Shown: piece after piece, positions 44,222 through 52,929 of the stretch | Layout: the number at the start of each line of letters is the position of its first letter | Position numbering within the stretch: position 1 is the stretch's first letter | Origin: Bacteroidota bacterium | GTDB taxonomy: Bacteria > Bacteroidota > Bacteroidia > Bacteroidales > ML635J-15 | DNA length: 63,386 nucleotides | Direction: 5' to 3' | Assembly: GCA_029558535.1 (NCBI GenBank) | Contig: JAKQEK010000384.1 | Coordinates: 1 to 63,386, forward strand | Translations under genes and position numbers: made by a program | Notes under the pieces: model-generated | What the model saw: only the letters and a program-made list of their open reading frames with translations | What the model was told of the DNA's origin: nothing | Database searches by the model: none

Positions 44222-46051
44222 ATGTGTGGCATAGCAGGAATATGGTATAATCATAAAGAAAAAGCTGATACAGGCATAATTAAAAAGATGATTGATCTGA
44301 TACGGCATAGAGGGCCTGATTCTGAAGGGATATGGATTTCTGAAGATAAATCTCTTTATTTTGGTAACAGACGTCTGGCAATTATTGATCTGTCCGAAAA
44401 CGGAAGACAACCTTTTCATTATATGGGTAAATATGTAATTACCTATAACGGAGAAATTTATAATTATATAGAGATTAGAAGTTTCTTATTGTCAAAAGGA
44501 TATAAATTCAATTCGGATACGGATACCGAAGTCATTGTTGCTGCTTATGATTATTGGGGTAAAGATTGTCTTTTACGCTTTGATGGGATGTTTGCATTTG
44601 CTATTTATGATAAGGAAGAAGAAATATTATTTTGTGCTAGAGATAGATTTGGAGAAAAACCTTTTTATTATTTTCAAAACGATGATGTATTTATGTTTGC
44701 CTCAGAATCTAAATCATTAATTGCAGCAGGAGCTGATAAGCAAATTGATGATTATAGTATGTATCTATTTCTAAATATGGGCTTACATGATGACCCGGCT
44801 GATAAATCACGAACTTTTTACAGAAATATTAAAAGCCTTAAACCTGCTCATTATATTTTTTATAAAAAAACACAGAAGCTGACTCAAAATAAATATTGGA
44901 AAATTGATTCCACAATTAAATCTGATTTAAACTTCGAGCAAGCTTGTTCTCGTTTTAAGGAACTTTTCATAGAATCTGTATCTAAAAGACTCAGGTCGGA
45001 TGTGTTAGTCGGCACTAGTCTAAGCGGAGGTATTGATTCTTCTACTGTTACTGCTGTAATGAATGGGATTCTTAAAAACGGATCAAATCATAAGGGTTTT
45101 TCTGCCCGATTCCAAGACCCTTCACTTGATGAAGGCTTCTTTATGAAAAAGATTGTTGAAAAAACCGGTATACAGCATTTCGAAATATTTCCTAACGTTA
45201 ATATAATGTTAGAGGATCTGAAGAAAATTGTATATTTTCAGGAAGGCCCTTTTTCTTCTGCAAGTATTTACGCGCAATGGGAAGTATATAAGCTTGCTCA
45301 TGAAAATAATATATGTGTTTTATTGGACGGACAAGGTTCAGATGAGTATTTGGCAGGATATACCCATTTTTTCATACCTTTTTTTAAGGAAATATATTTG
45401 AAATATGGACAAACTGCTCTAGAAAAAACTTATAATGATTATATTGCTAATAATGAAGTACAAAACCCCTTAACAATTGATAATAAACTTTTGTTACAAA
45501 CTAAGTACTACGAATTACATTCTTTTTTGAGATATTTTAAATTCAAATTATTTGGAGCTGCAAAAATGCCGGAGATTCATCATAATTTGTATTCATCTTA
45601 TAAAAGAAATGTTTCACCATTTCCTGTTTCAAATGATTTAACTGGGAATTTGGAATTTTTTACAACAGTTTCAGGACTTGACAAACTTTTGAGATTTGCT
45701 GACAGGAACTCAATGGCTCATTCGTGCGAAGTGAGGTTGCCTTTTTTATCTCACGAGCTTGTTGAGTTCGTATTTTCTTTGCCTTCAGACTATAAGATCA
45801 GGGAAGGTTGGACAAAGGCTTTATTAAGATATGCATTTAAGGATGTACTTCCTAATGAAATAATATGGCGAAAAAACAAACTTGGGTTTAGACCTCCGCA
45901 AGAAAATTGGGAAAGAGAAAAAAAATATATTGATTTTGCCACAGAACTGCAGAATATAGCAATCAAAGAGAAATATATTGCCAACGATGCAGCCTTGTCA
46001 TGGAATGGTATGGTAACAGGATTATTTATTGAGATGAATAAATCACTGTAG
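44222..46051 (+). CDS. asnB: Asparagine synthase (glutamine-hydrolysing) homologue
   Basis: 609 aa. Class II glutamine amidotransferase domain with N-terminal Cys2 nucleophile (MCGIAGIWYN), RHRGPDSEGIW, and YNGEIYNY. The synthetase domain has the PP-loop SLSGGIDSSTV (about 266-276) and LDGQGSDEYLAGY. In polysaccharide clusters AsnB homologues are common and are thought to amidate uronic acid sugars (e.g. galacturonamide) rather than make free asparagine; that role is inferred from context. Complete, normal length; followed closely by a PIG-L deacetylase gene. Confidence 0.93.
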   Translation: MCGIAGIWYNHKEKADTGIIKKMIDLIRHRGPDSEGIWISEDKSLYFGNRRLAIIDLSENGRQPFHYMGKYVITYNGEIYNYIEIRSFLLSKGYKFNSDTDTEVIVAAYDYWGKDCLLRFDGMFAFAIYDKEEEILFCARDRFGEKPFYYFQNDDVFMFASESKSLIAAGADKQIDDYSMYLFLNMGLHDDPADKSRTFYRNIKSLKPAHYIFYKKTQKLTQNKYWKIDSTIKSDLNFEQACSRFKELFIESVSKRLRSDVLVGTSLSGGIDSSTVTAVMNGILKNGSNHKGFSARFQDPSLDEGFFMKKIVEKTGIQHFEIFPNVNIMLEDLKKIVYFQEGPFSSASIYAQWEVYKLAHENNICVLLDGQGSDEYLAGYTHFFIPFFKEIYLKYGQTALEKTYNDYIANNEVQNPLTIDNKLLLQTKYYELHSFLRYFKFKLFGAAKMPEIHHNLYSSYKRNVSPFPVSNDLTGNLEFFTTVSGLDKLLRFADRNSMAHSCEVRLPFLSHELVEFVFSLPSDYKIREGWTKALLRYAFKDVLPNEIIWRKNKLGFRPPQENWEREKKYIDFATELQNIAIKEKYIANDAALSWNGMVTGLFIEMNKSL

Positions 46052-46072
46052 TAAAGAATAATTCATTAATGT

Positions 46073-46705
46073 ATGGAAAAGAAAAGAACAATACTCGTTT
46101 TAGCTCCTCACACAGACGATGGTGAACTTGGAGCTGGTGCAAGCATAGACAGATTTATAAAAGAAGGGAATACTGTTTATTATGCAGCTTTTAGCACTGC
46201 CGAGCAGTCTTTGCCTAATGGCTTGCCAAAGGACACTCTTGCAAAAGAAGTAAGAGAAGCAACCAAAATGTTGGGGATACCTGATAAAAATCTTTTCATA
46301 TTTGGATATGAAGTCAGAAAACTTAATTATGTTAGGCAAGAAATCCTAGAGCATCTTATTGAAATTAAAAAGAGAATAAAACCAGATTTGGTTCTTATGC
46401 CAAGCTTACATGATGTGCATCAGGACCATACAACCATTGCACAGGAGGGGCTTAGGGCTTTTAAAGATGTCAGTATTCTTGGATATGAGTTGTTGTGGAA
46501 CAATTTATCTTTTGATACAACATGTTTTATTAAACTGGAAAAAGAAAATGTTGAGGCAAAGTACAAAGCTTTACAGAGATATTCATCTCAAAAAGACAGA
46601 AATTATATGAGCAAGGTATTCGTGTTCGCACATGCCCATACAAGAGGGGTGCAGGTAGGATGCAATTATGCTGAGGCTTTTGAGGTTATAAGATGGATTT
46701 TGTAG
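46073..46705 (+). CDS. PIG-L family deacetylase
   Basis: 210 aa. The zinc-binding motif is LVLAPHTDDGELGAGASI (His13, Asp16), with the second ligand in LHDVHQDHTTI. The family (LmbE/PIG-L) removes acetyl groups from N-acetylglucosamine-type sugars, so this enzyme could expose an amine on a sugar or lipid-linked glycan for later modification. In the canonical motif the third position is Pro (HPDDE); here it is Thr and the Glu is displaced (HTDDGE), a variant found in glycan-cluster members. Starts 21 bp after AsnB; followed by the ~100-bp repeat units. Confidence 0.9.
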   Translation: MEKKRTILVLAPHTDDGELGAGASIDRFIKEGNTVYYAAFSTAEQSLPNGLPKDTLAKEVREATKMLGIPDKNLFIFGYEVRKLNYVRQEILEHLIEIKKRIKPDLVLMPSLHDVHQDHTTIAQEGLRAFKDVSILGYELLWNNLSFDTTCFIKLEKENVEAKYKALQRYSSQKDRNYMSKVFVFAHAHTRGVQVGCNYAEAFEVIRWIL

Positions 46706-46711
46706 GTTTCT

Positions 46712-46911
46712 AAACATTAAGAAAATTAAGGTATTAAGTTCATTAAGAAAATATTTAAAAAAACTTAATGAAAAATTTAATGTCGTTAACTCTTTAATGG
46801 TAAAAAAGGAGAAACATTAAGAAAATTAAGGTATTAAGTTCATTAAGAAAATATTAAAAAAATTAAATGAAACCCTTAATGTCCTTAACTCCTTAATGGT
46901 AAACAAAAATA
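46712..46911. repeat. Two ~100-bp palindromic repeat units upstream of the GxxExxY gene
   Basis: Two tandem units start at 46712 and 46812 (AAACATTAAGAAAATTAAGG). Each has four ATTAAG-type words, an AT-rich loop and four CTTAAT-type words, so each can fold into a hairpin (inner TTCATTAAG pairs perfectly with CTTAATGAA). The second unit ends just before the ATG at 46919. Confidence 0.88.
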
Positions 46912-46918
46912 GACACAA

Positions 46919-47335
46919 ATGATAAAATACAAAACAAAAACGCAAGTAACTCAATTATCATATAGTATATTGGGATATGCAATTAAAGTTCACAGAGCTC
47001 TAGGACCCGGATTATTGGAAAGTGTTTATGAAAAGTGCTTAAAACATGAACTAATAAAAAATGGATATAAGGTTGAATCACAAATAAAAATACCGATAAA
47101 ATATGATAATATTGAGATTGAAGCAGACCTTAGATTAGACTTGTTAGTTGAAAAAACTGTGATAGTTGAATTAAAAGCTATTGAAAACGTATTGCCAGTT
47201 CACGAAGCACAATTGCTGACATATATGAAGCTACTTGAAAAACCACAGGGCCTATTAATTAATTTTTTCGTTGACAATATATCAAGAAAAGCTAAACCAT
47301 TGGTTAATGAATATTTTGGTGTGTTGCCTGAATGA
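46919..47335 (+). CDS. GxxExxY protein (PD-(D/E)XK nuclease-like)
   Basis: 138 aa. The name-giving motif is GLLESVY within HRALGPGLLESVYEKCLKHEL. A PD-(D/E)XK-like core follows: ADLRLDLLVEKTVIVELKAIE with Asp, then Glu-Leu-Lys. The conserved HEAQLLTYMKLL and GLLINF complete the family pattern. Often found as a lone gene in Bacteroidetes; nuclease activity and role are unproven. It interrupts a series of ~100-bp palindromic repeat units, two lying upstream and a half unit plus three downstream, and is unrelated to glycan synthesis by sequence. Confidence 0.92.
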   Translation: MIKYKTKTQVTQLSYSILGYAIKVHRALGPGLLESVYEKCLKHELIKNGYKVESQIKIPIKYDNIEIEADLRLDLLVEKTVIVELKAIENVLPVHEAQLLTYMKLLEKPQGLLINFFVDNISRKAKPLVNEYFGVLPE

Positions 47336-47337
47336 GT

Positions 47338-47662
47338 AACTTAATGTCCTTAACTCCTTAATCGTAAAAAAGGAGAAACATTAAGAAAATTAAGGTATTA
47401 AGTTCATTAAGAAAATATAGAAAAACTTAATGAAACCCTTAATGTCCTTAACTCCTTAATGGTAAAAAAGGAAAAACATTAAGAAAATTAAGGGATTAAG
47501 ATTATTAAGAAAATATTAAAAAAATTAAATGAAAGCCTTAATGTCCTTAACTCCTTAATGGTAAAAAAGGAAAAACATTAAGAAAATTAAGGGATTAAGG
47601 TCATTAAGAAAATATTAAAAAAACTTAATGAGAACCTTAATGTCCTTAACTCCTTAATGGTA
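47338..47662. repeat. Half plus three ~98-100-bp palindromic repeat units downstream of the GxxExxY gene
   Basis: Begins with only the right half of a unit (CTTAATGTCCTTAACTCC, 47338-47375), then full units starting at 47376, 47474 and 47573. They share words and order with the units at 46712-46911. This fills the 338-bp gap before the next gene. Confidence 0.88.
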
Positions 47663-47673
47663 GAAATTACACA

Positions 47674-48822
47674 ATGAACATTTTATTTTTACTAGATAAT
47701 TCTTTTATAAATGACCGGCGAGTATATCGCGAAGCCAAATCATTAGTTAAGGCAGGATTTAATATTAATTTGATTGCCGTAAAATCTGACATCGTTCCTG
47801 AATATGAAGAAATTGATGGTATAAAAGTTCACAGAATTCTAGGTGATGATATATATGATATAAAAAAATCCTCATGTTTTAAAAGTTATGCAAAGACTAT
47901 CATTGAGAAGTTTGATTTTAATATTATTCATGCCAATGATCAAACGATGTTAAATCTCGGAGTGAAAATTAAAAAGCAAAAGAAAAATGTAAAATTGATT
48001 TATGACTCTCATGAATTATTTCATGCTTGGCCTTTAAACACAAATGCGAAAGGATTTATTTTCATTAAAACAATAATTGTACGTTATTTATTAAAAAAAC
48101 GTGAAGCAAAAAATATTAAAGAAATAGATGCACTTATTACTGTAAATGAGTCAATAAGAAATGATATAATCTCGAATTTTAATCTTAAGCTTAGCTCAGT
48201 GAGCATAAGAAATCTTCCTGAATTAGCTTATAACATAGAAGAGAAAAGTGTTTTAAGAAAGAAATTTAACCTAAAATCTGATGACAAAATATTGGTTTAT
48301 ATTGGAGCAAATATTTATCCTAAAACGATAAATATTGAGCAGGTAATAAATGAATTTGCAAATAAACCCAATACTTTTATGATATTCATATGTGCATTTA
48401 ATTGGGGAAAAGTTGCAATTGAGGATTATGCAAGTGGATTAGAAGTTAAAAATCTTTTCTTTCATGATTATATTCCACAGCACTTGTTAATAAAATATTT
48501 AAATGATGCCGATGTAGGAATTGTTTCGTCGTGGAATAAAAAAGATTTATCGTATTGGTATGGACTGGATAATAAACTTTTTGAATATATGATGGCAGAA
48601 ATTCCCATTTTAGCGACAAGGCAACCTGAATATATTGAAATTGTTGAAAAATATGATATAGGTAAATGTATTAATCCTGAAAGTGATAATTTTTATGATA
48701 CATTTAATGAAATTATTGGAAATAGGGACCATTATTTAGAGAATATTAAAAAAGTGAAATTGTTTCTGAATTGGGAAGAAGAAAGTAAAAAACTTATTGA
48801 ATTTTATAAAGACTTAATGTAA
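47674..48822 (+). CDS. Glycosyltransferase (GT4-like, GT-B fold)
   Basis: 382 aa. N-terminal Rossmann half: MNILFLLDNSFINDRRVYREAKSLVKAGFNINLIAVK, then IIHANDQTMLNLGVKI and LIYDSHELF. C-terminal donor half: ILVYIGANIYPKTINIEQVI and LNDADVGIVSSWNKKDLSYWYGLDNKLFEYMMAEIPILATRQPEYIEIVEKYDIG, the acidic nucleotide-sugar binding region typical of GT4. It acts in the cytoplasm on the growing lipid-linked glycan. Only 1 bp separates it from the WbqC gene, so they are co-translated. Confidence 0.9.
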   Translation: MNILFLLDNSFINDRRVYREAKSLVKAGFNINLIAVKSDIVPEYEEIDGIKVHRILGDDIYDIKKSSCFKSYAKTIIEKFDFNIIHANDQTMLNLGVKIKKQKKNVKLIYDSHELFHAWPLNTNAKGFIFIKTIIVRYLLKKREAKNIKEIDALITVNESIRNDIISNFNLKLSSVSIRNLPELAYNIEEKSVLRKKFNLKSDDKILVYIGANIYPKTINIEQVINEFANKPNTFMIFICAFNWGKVAIEDYASGLEVKNLFFHDYIPQHLLIKYLNDADVGIVSSWNKKDLSYWYGLDNKLFEYMMAEIPILATRQPEYIEIVEKYDIGKCINPESDNFYDTFNEIIGNRDHYLENIKKVKLFLNWEEESKKLIEFYKDLM

Positions 48823-48823
48823 A

Positions 48824-49540
48824 ATGATAGTTGCGGCTCATCAACCACATTATTTTCCATGGATAGGGTACTTTAATAAATTGTATTTGTCTGATGTTTT
48901 TATGTTGATGGATAACATGAATTTTACCAATAACAGTTATATTAACCGAAATAGAATTATTAATAGCAAAGGCATTCAGTACATTAATATTCCTTTATCA
49001 AAGCCTAACGGAATTCATACTAAAATTAATGAATTAGTTATCGAAAATACGAGGCAAAAAAACTGGAACATAAAAACATTACGAACTTTAAGTCATAATT
49101 ATTTCGGTGGTAAAGGGTTTCCAGAATTTTATCCGATTGTTGAAGATATTTTGCTAAAGAAGTTTGATTTATATATTGATTTAGCTATTTGCATTGAGAA
49201 GGAGATAATGGATTTTTTAGGAATAAATACAAAAATAATTTTAGCTTCAGAAACAAATACTACTGGAAACAAAGAAAATGAGTTAATTATTAAAATTATG
49301 CAAAATTCAGGATGCAATTCTGTATTATTAGGACTTGGCGCATCGTTAAACTATGTTGATTTTGATTTTGTAAAAAATGAAGGTTATGAATTGTTGTCAC
49401 AAGAGTATTTATATCCGAAATATTATCAAAAAACAGAACCTTTTGTACAAGGGGTATCAATATTGGATTTATTGTTTAATGAAAATAGAAATGATGCATC
49501 TTTAATAGTGAAAAATGCAGGTAAAGTAAAAAAAATATAA
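48824..49540 (+). CDS. WbqC family protein
   Basis: 238 aa. VAAHQPHYFPWIGYFNKLYLSDVFMLMDNMNFTNNSYINRNRI is the WbqC hallmark, with LSHNYFGGKGFPEFYPIVEDI and QEYLYPKYYQK further on. WbqC-like proteins occur in O-antigen clusters and are suggested to act on sugar intermediates (e.g. acyl transfer or cyclisation); chemistry is not proven. Sits directly between a glycosyltransferase and a methyltransferase with 1-2 bp gaps. Confidence 0.92.
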   Translation: MIVAAHQPHYFPWIGYFNKLYLSDVFMLMDNMNFTNNSYINRNRIINSKGIQYINIPLSKPNGIHTKINELVIENTRQKNWNIKTLRTLSHNYFGGKGFPEFYPIVEDILLKKFDLYIDLAICIEKEIMDFLGINTKIILASETNTTGNKENELIIKIMQNSGCNSVLLGLGASLNYVDFDFVKNEGYELLSQEYLYPKYYQKTEPFVQGVSILDLLFNENRNDASLIVKNAGKVKKI

Positions 49541-49542
49541 AG

Positions 49543-50175
49543 GTGAAGAATAAAAAAATAGTTAACAGATATATTGAAGTGCATAACAAAATGTTACAGG
49601 AAAATGGTTTTACTTCAGAAGCATTATGGGGTAGTAAAGACAGTCAGTATGTAAGATTTGCAAAAATTTCTGAAATCTTCAAAAGTAAAACAGGGTTTTC
49701 AGTATTAGATTTAGGTTGTGGACTATGTGATTTCTATGATTATTTAAATGAGAATAACTATTCGAAAATATCTTATACAGGATTGGAAATTAATCAAACA
49801 TTTTATGAGCATGTGTGTAAAGAGAAGCCGAAGTGTAATATTATTTTAGGAAATATTGACAAATTACCTGCAGAATTTCAATGGGATTATGTGATTGCAA
49901 GCGGAATTTACAATCTTGGAACCTCAAGTAAGGAAAATCTTAAGATTTTTATACAACAATTTAAAGATCTTTATGAAAGGATTAATGTGGGTTTTGCAGT
50001 AAATTTTTTATCTGTGTTTTCAGATAATCCTAAAAGCGATTCAATATATTTTAATCCTGCAGAAGTCTTAAATTTATGTATAAAAGAGTTTTCGAAATAT
50101 GTTAGAATTGATCAGACTTATTTACCTCATGATTTCACAGTGTTTATTTATAAGAATAAACAAGAAATCAGATAA
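49543..50175 (+). CDS. Class I SAM-dependent methyltransferase
   Basis: 210 aa from a GTG at 49543 (VKNKKIVNRYIEVHNKML), 2 bp after the WbqC stop; the first in-frame ATG would cut into the conserved N-terminus. Motif I is SVLDLGCGLCDFYDYL, followed by YTGLEINQTFYEHV and the YVIASGIYNLG region. The acceptor is unknown, presumably a sugar or a glycan-lipid of this locus. Confidence 0.87.
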   Translation: MKNKKIVNRYIEVHNKMLQENGFTSEALWGSKDSQYVRFAKISEIFKSKTGFSVLDLGCGLCDFYDYLNENNYSKISYTGLEINQTFYEHVCKEKPKCNIILGNIDKLPAEFQWDYVIASGIYNLGTSSKENLKIFIQQFKDLYERINVGFAVNFLSVFSDNPKSDSIYFNPAEVLNLCIKEFSKYVRIDQTYLPHDFTVFIYKNKQEIR

Positions 50176-50187
50176 TAATTATTTCAA

Positions 50188-51519
50188 TTGAAAAAAGTAC
50201 TGATTTTAGCATATGATTTTCCCCCTTATGTTTCTGCCGGTGCATTACGTCCATATTCATGGTATAAGTACTTTAAAGCGTTTGGACTATATCCGGTTGT
50301 TGTAACACGTCAGTGGAGTAACAAGTATGGTAACTTAATGGATTATGTCGCACCCAGTAAATCGGACAAAATCATAATAGAGGAAGATTTGTACGGTACT
50401 ATTGTAAAAACCCCATATATACCAAATTTATCAAACAAATTGTTGATTAAATACGGTGAAAAAAAATTTAAAATAATACGGAAAATGATTTCTGCATATT
50501 ACGAACTAGCGCAGTTTATATTTTTCGTAGGACCTAAATCAAAAATATACTTTGGAGCAAAAGAATTTTTAAAAAGTAATAAAATTGATTGTATTATTGC
50601 AACAGGAGAACCTTTTGTTATGTTCAAATATGCCTCAAAGCTTTGTTCAATATACCAAATTCCATGGATTGCTGATTATCGGGATCCTTGGACTCAAAAT
50701 AAAAATAGAAGCTACAATATTTTAATTAAAAAGGCCAATATGCATTTTGAAAAGAAGTACTTAACCAATGCTTGTTGTGCTTTAACAGTTTCAGAATACA
50801 TTAAGTATAGTATAAACCAACTTGTTAAAAAGATTAAAATTGAAATTATCACTAATGGATACGACTTTGAAATCAATACAAAAACCACAATCCCTCAAAA
50901 AACGCAATCTCTTTCAATAGCTTTTGCAGGCACAATTTATGAATGGCATCCTTGGCGTAGTTTTTTAGAGGTGTGTAATAGTTTTTTTAAAGGCAATGGA
51001 ATATATTTAAATATAGTTTTTACTGGAGTAAACAAACAAAAAGAAATTGAATCATATATTGACAGAAGAGAACTGGATAATTTAAAGTTGACATTTAAAT
51101 CAAAATTGCCTTATTCTGAGCTATTAAATGAGCTTCAAAATCACAACATCTTATTATTATTTAATGACTACAATATATTAGGTACAAAGATTTTTGATTA
51201 TATAGCAGCTCATCGTTTGATCTTGTTTTGTTTTACCCAAGACAAAAATGCAGTTGAGATAAAAAATAAATACTACCCCGTTTATAACAGTGATATAACT
51301 TTCAGCGATAGATTACAAGAACAAATAATTTTAGAGACTAATAGTGGTGTGGCAATTAAAAATGAAGAACATCTCAGGGATGTGATTGAAAAATTATTGG
51401 AAGAATTTAAAAATAATAAAGAAATAAAATGCAATTCGTCTAATATAGATAAGTATTCCAGAAGAATTCAAGTTGAAAAATTATCTATTATTATTAAAGA
51501 AATATGTACTGTAGCTTAA
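50188..51519 (+). CDS. Glycosyltransferase (GT4-like, FpsA-type)
   Basis: 443 aa from a TTG start at 50188 (LKKVLILAYDFPPYVSAGALRPYSWYKYFKAFG). The N-terminal acceptor domain contains the glycine-rich PPYVSAGALRP motif common in surface-polysaccharide GT4 enzymes. WIADYRDPWTQNKNR is the typical second signature. The donor domain includes LSIAFAGTIYEWHPWRSFLEV and NHNILLLF-type strands before the GTKIFDYIAAHRLILFC region. Cytoplasmic, predicted to add one sugar of the repeat unit. Followed by a 141-bp gap without features. Confidence 0.88.
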   Translation: MKKVLILAYDFPPYVSAGALRPYSWYKYFKAFGLYPVVVTRQWSNKYGNLMDYVAPSKSDKIIIEEDLYGTIVKTPYIPNLSNKLLIKYGEKKFKIIRKMISAYYELAQFIFFVGPKSKIYFGAKEFLKSNKIDCIIATGEPFVMFKYASKLCSIYQIPWIADYRDPWTQNKNRSYNILIKKANMHFEKKYLTNACCALTVSEYIKYSINQLVKKIKIEIITNGYDFEINTKTTIPQKTQSLSIAFAGTIYEWHPWRSFLEVCNSFFKGNGIYLNIVFTGVNKQKEIESYIDRRELDNLKLTFKSKLPYSELLNELQNHNILLLFNDYNILGTKIFDYIAAHRLILFCFTQDKNAVEIKNKYYPVYNSDITFSDRLQEQIILETNSGVAIKNEEHLRDVIEKLLEEFKNNKEIKCNSSNIDKYSRRIQVEKLSIIIKEICTVA

Positions 51520-51660
51520 ATGTTTTTTCATTTATAGTAATTGAAAACGTTGATTATTTGTAAAGACCGTGTTTTTTTGATTTAGTATAGGATTAAATAA
51601 GGATAAAATTATATTTGATATTGAATTTGCAATTGTGATATCATATCACATTTCATAGCT

Positions 51661-52929
51661 ATGATAAAACTAAAATTACGAAGTATTGATATTACACCTT
51701 GCTTTCCTTCCAGATTAACTGGAATGAAATATAACGAGAGGCATGAGGATATTCATTCGAATTTAGAAGCAAACGTCTTACTATTTGATAATAACAACAA
51801 GAAGATATTCATTTTTTCGATAGACACTCTGTTTATTAATAAAGAAATAAAATCAATAGTCCGAGATGAAGTAATTAAAAACTTTGGAATAATAGAAGAA
51901 ACAGATTTATTAATTATTTCTACCCACACGCACTTCTCTCCCTCACTTGAAGAATTTAGATCAGAAATTGGAATAAAAGATGAAGAATATTTTATTTTTT
52001 TTAAACAAAAGATTGCTGAATTGATATATTTATTATCAATATCGGATTATTTTGATTTTTATATTGAAGAAGTTATAGGGAAAACCAATAATCTTACATC
52101 AAATAGGAGAAGAAGGGTTAGAACGATAAAAAATTATTTCAAATCGTTCGTAACCATGGAACCCGATAATAGTGGCTTTAAAAATGAAGAATTTAAAATA
52201 GTTAAGCTTTACGATAAAATAAATAATTCATTGTTAGGTGTTATATGGAGTTTTCCCTGCCATCCGACAAATAACTTTAATAAAAAACGGATAAGCGCAG
52301 AATTTCCTGGTTTAATAAGAGATTTTATAAGAAAACAAGTAGACAATACAAGTGTGTCAGTTGTCTATTTCCCGGGTTTTGCAGGTGATGTCCGATCTAT
52401 TCCTCCTAAGAGGAAAAATTTTATGAGAGCAATAAGAAATTTCTTTCAGTTATCGTATCCTGTGAATTATTATAGATTTATTAACCAACATGAGTATAAT
52501 GACTGGATTAATAGTCTTAAGTCATGTTTTTGGGATATCTGGTCGAAATCAATTCGTATAAATAGTATTAGTTCAGATTTGGAGTCACAATATATTGAAC
52601 ATCCGATCAATGTTTTAGGAATTCACGTAAAAAATACTGAACATATTATTTTTAGAAAAGTAATGATTGGTAAAGTGATAAATATCTATACAATTTCAGC
52701 GGAAGTATCATCTGAATATATAAAGAATTTTGAAAATCTAGAAGAAAATAAGGTTTTCTATATAGCCTCAGGGTATGCAGATGAGGTTTATGGGTATTTG
52801 CCCACACAGAAACAAATAAAAGAAGGCGGATATGAAAGCAAAGATCATCTGATACCTTTCTTGATTTCAGGTGAATATAATCATTTAACTCAAAATATTG
52901 TCGAATCATGGATAAAACTAATTCAGTAA
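51661..52929 (+). CDS. Neutral/alkaline ceramidase-like hydrolase
   Basis: 422 aa, without a signal peptide. The first ~250 residues follow the neutral ceramidase N-domain: LRSIDITPCFPSRLTGM, IFSIDTLFINKEIKSIVRDEV, LIISTHTHFSPSL (zinc His pair), VIWSFPCHPTN, SAEFPGLIRDF and VVYFPGFAGDVR. Neutral ceramidases are amidases cleaving ceramide; family members in glycan loci likely act on another amide or lipid-linked sugar. Truncated at about 420 aa compared with ~700 aa secreted enzymes and lacking an Ig-like C-domain. Overlaps the GNAT gene by 22 bp. Function inferred only at the fold level. Confidence 0.8.
   Translation: MIKLKLRSIDITPCFPSRLTGMKYNERHEDIHSNLEANVLLFDNNNKKIFIFSIDTLFINKEIKSIVRDEVIKNFGIIEETDLLIISTHTHFSPSLEEFRSEIGIKDEEYFIFFKQKIAELIYLLSISDYFDFYIEEVIGKTNNLTSNRRRRVRTIKNYFKSFVTMEPDNSGFKNEEFKIVKLYDKINNSLLGVIWSFPCHPTNNFNKKRISAEFPGLIRDFIRKQVDNTSVSVVYFPGFAGDVRSIPPKRKNFMRAIRNFFQLSYPVNYYRFINQHEYNDWINSLKSCFWDIWSKSIRINSISSDLESQYIEHPINVLGIHVKNTEHIIFRKVMIGKVINIYTISAEVSSEYIKNFENLEENKVFYIASGYADEVYGYLPTQKQIKEGGYESKDHLIPFLISGEYNHLTQNIVESWIKLIQ

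Noticed and set aside
46919..47335. GxxExxY gene as a glycan enzyme
   Set aside because: The motifs match a PD-(D/E)XK-like accessory family found in many contexts; position in the locus is better explained by insertion in the repeat array.
46712..47662. CRISPR array
   Set aside because: The ~100-bp units are contiguous and palindromic, with no short repeat/unique spacer alternation and no cas genes.
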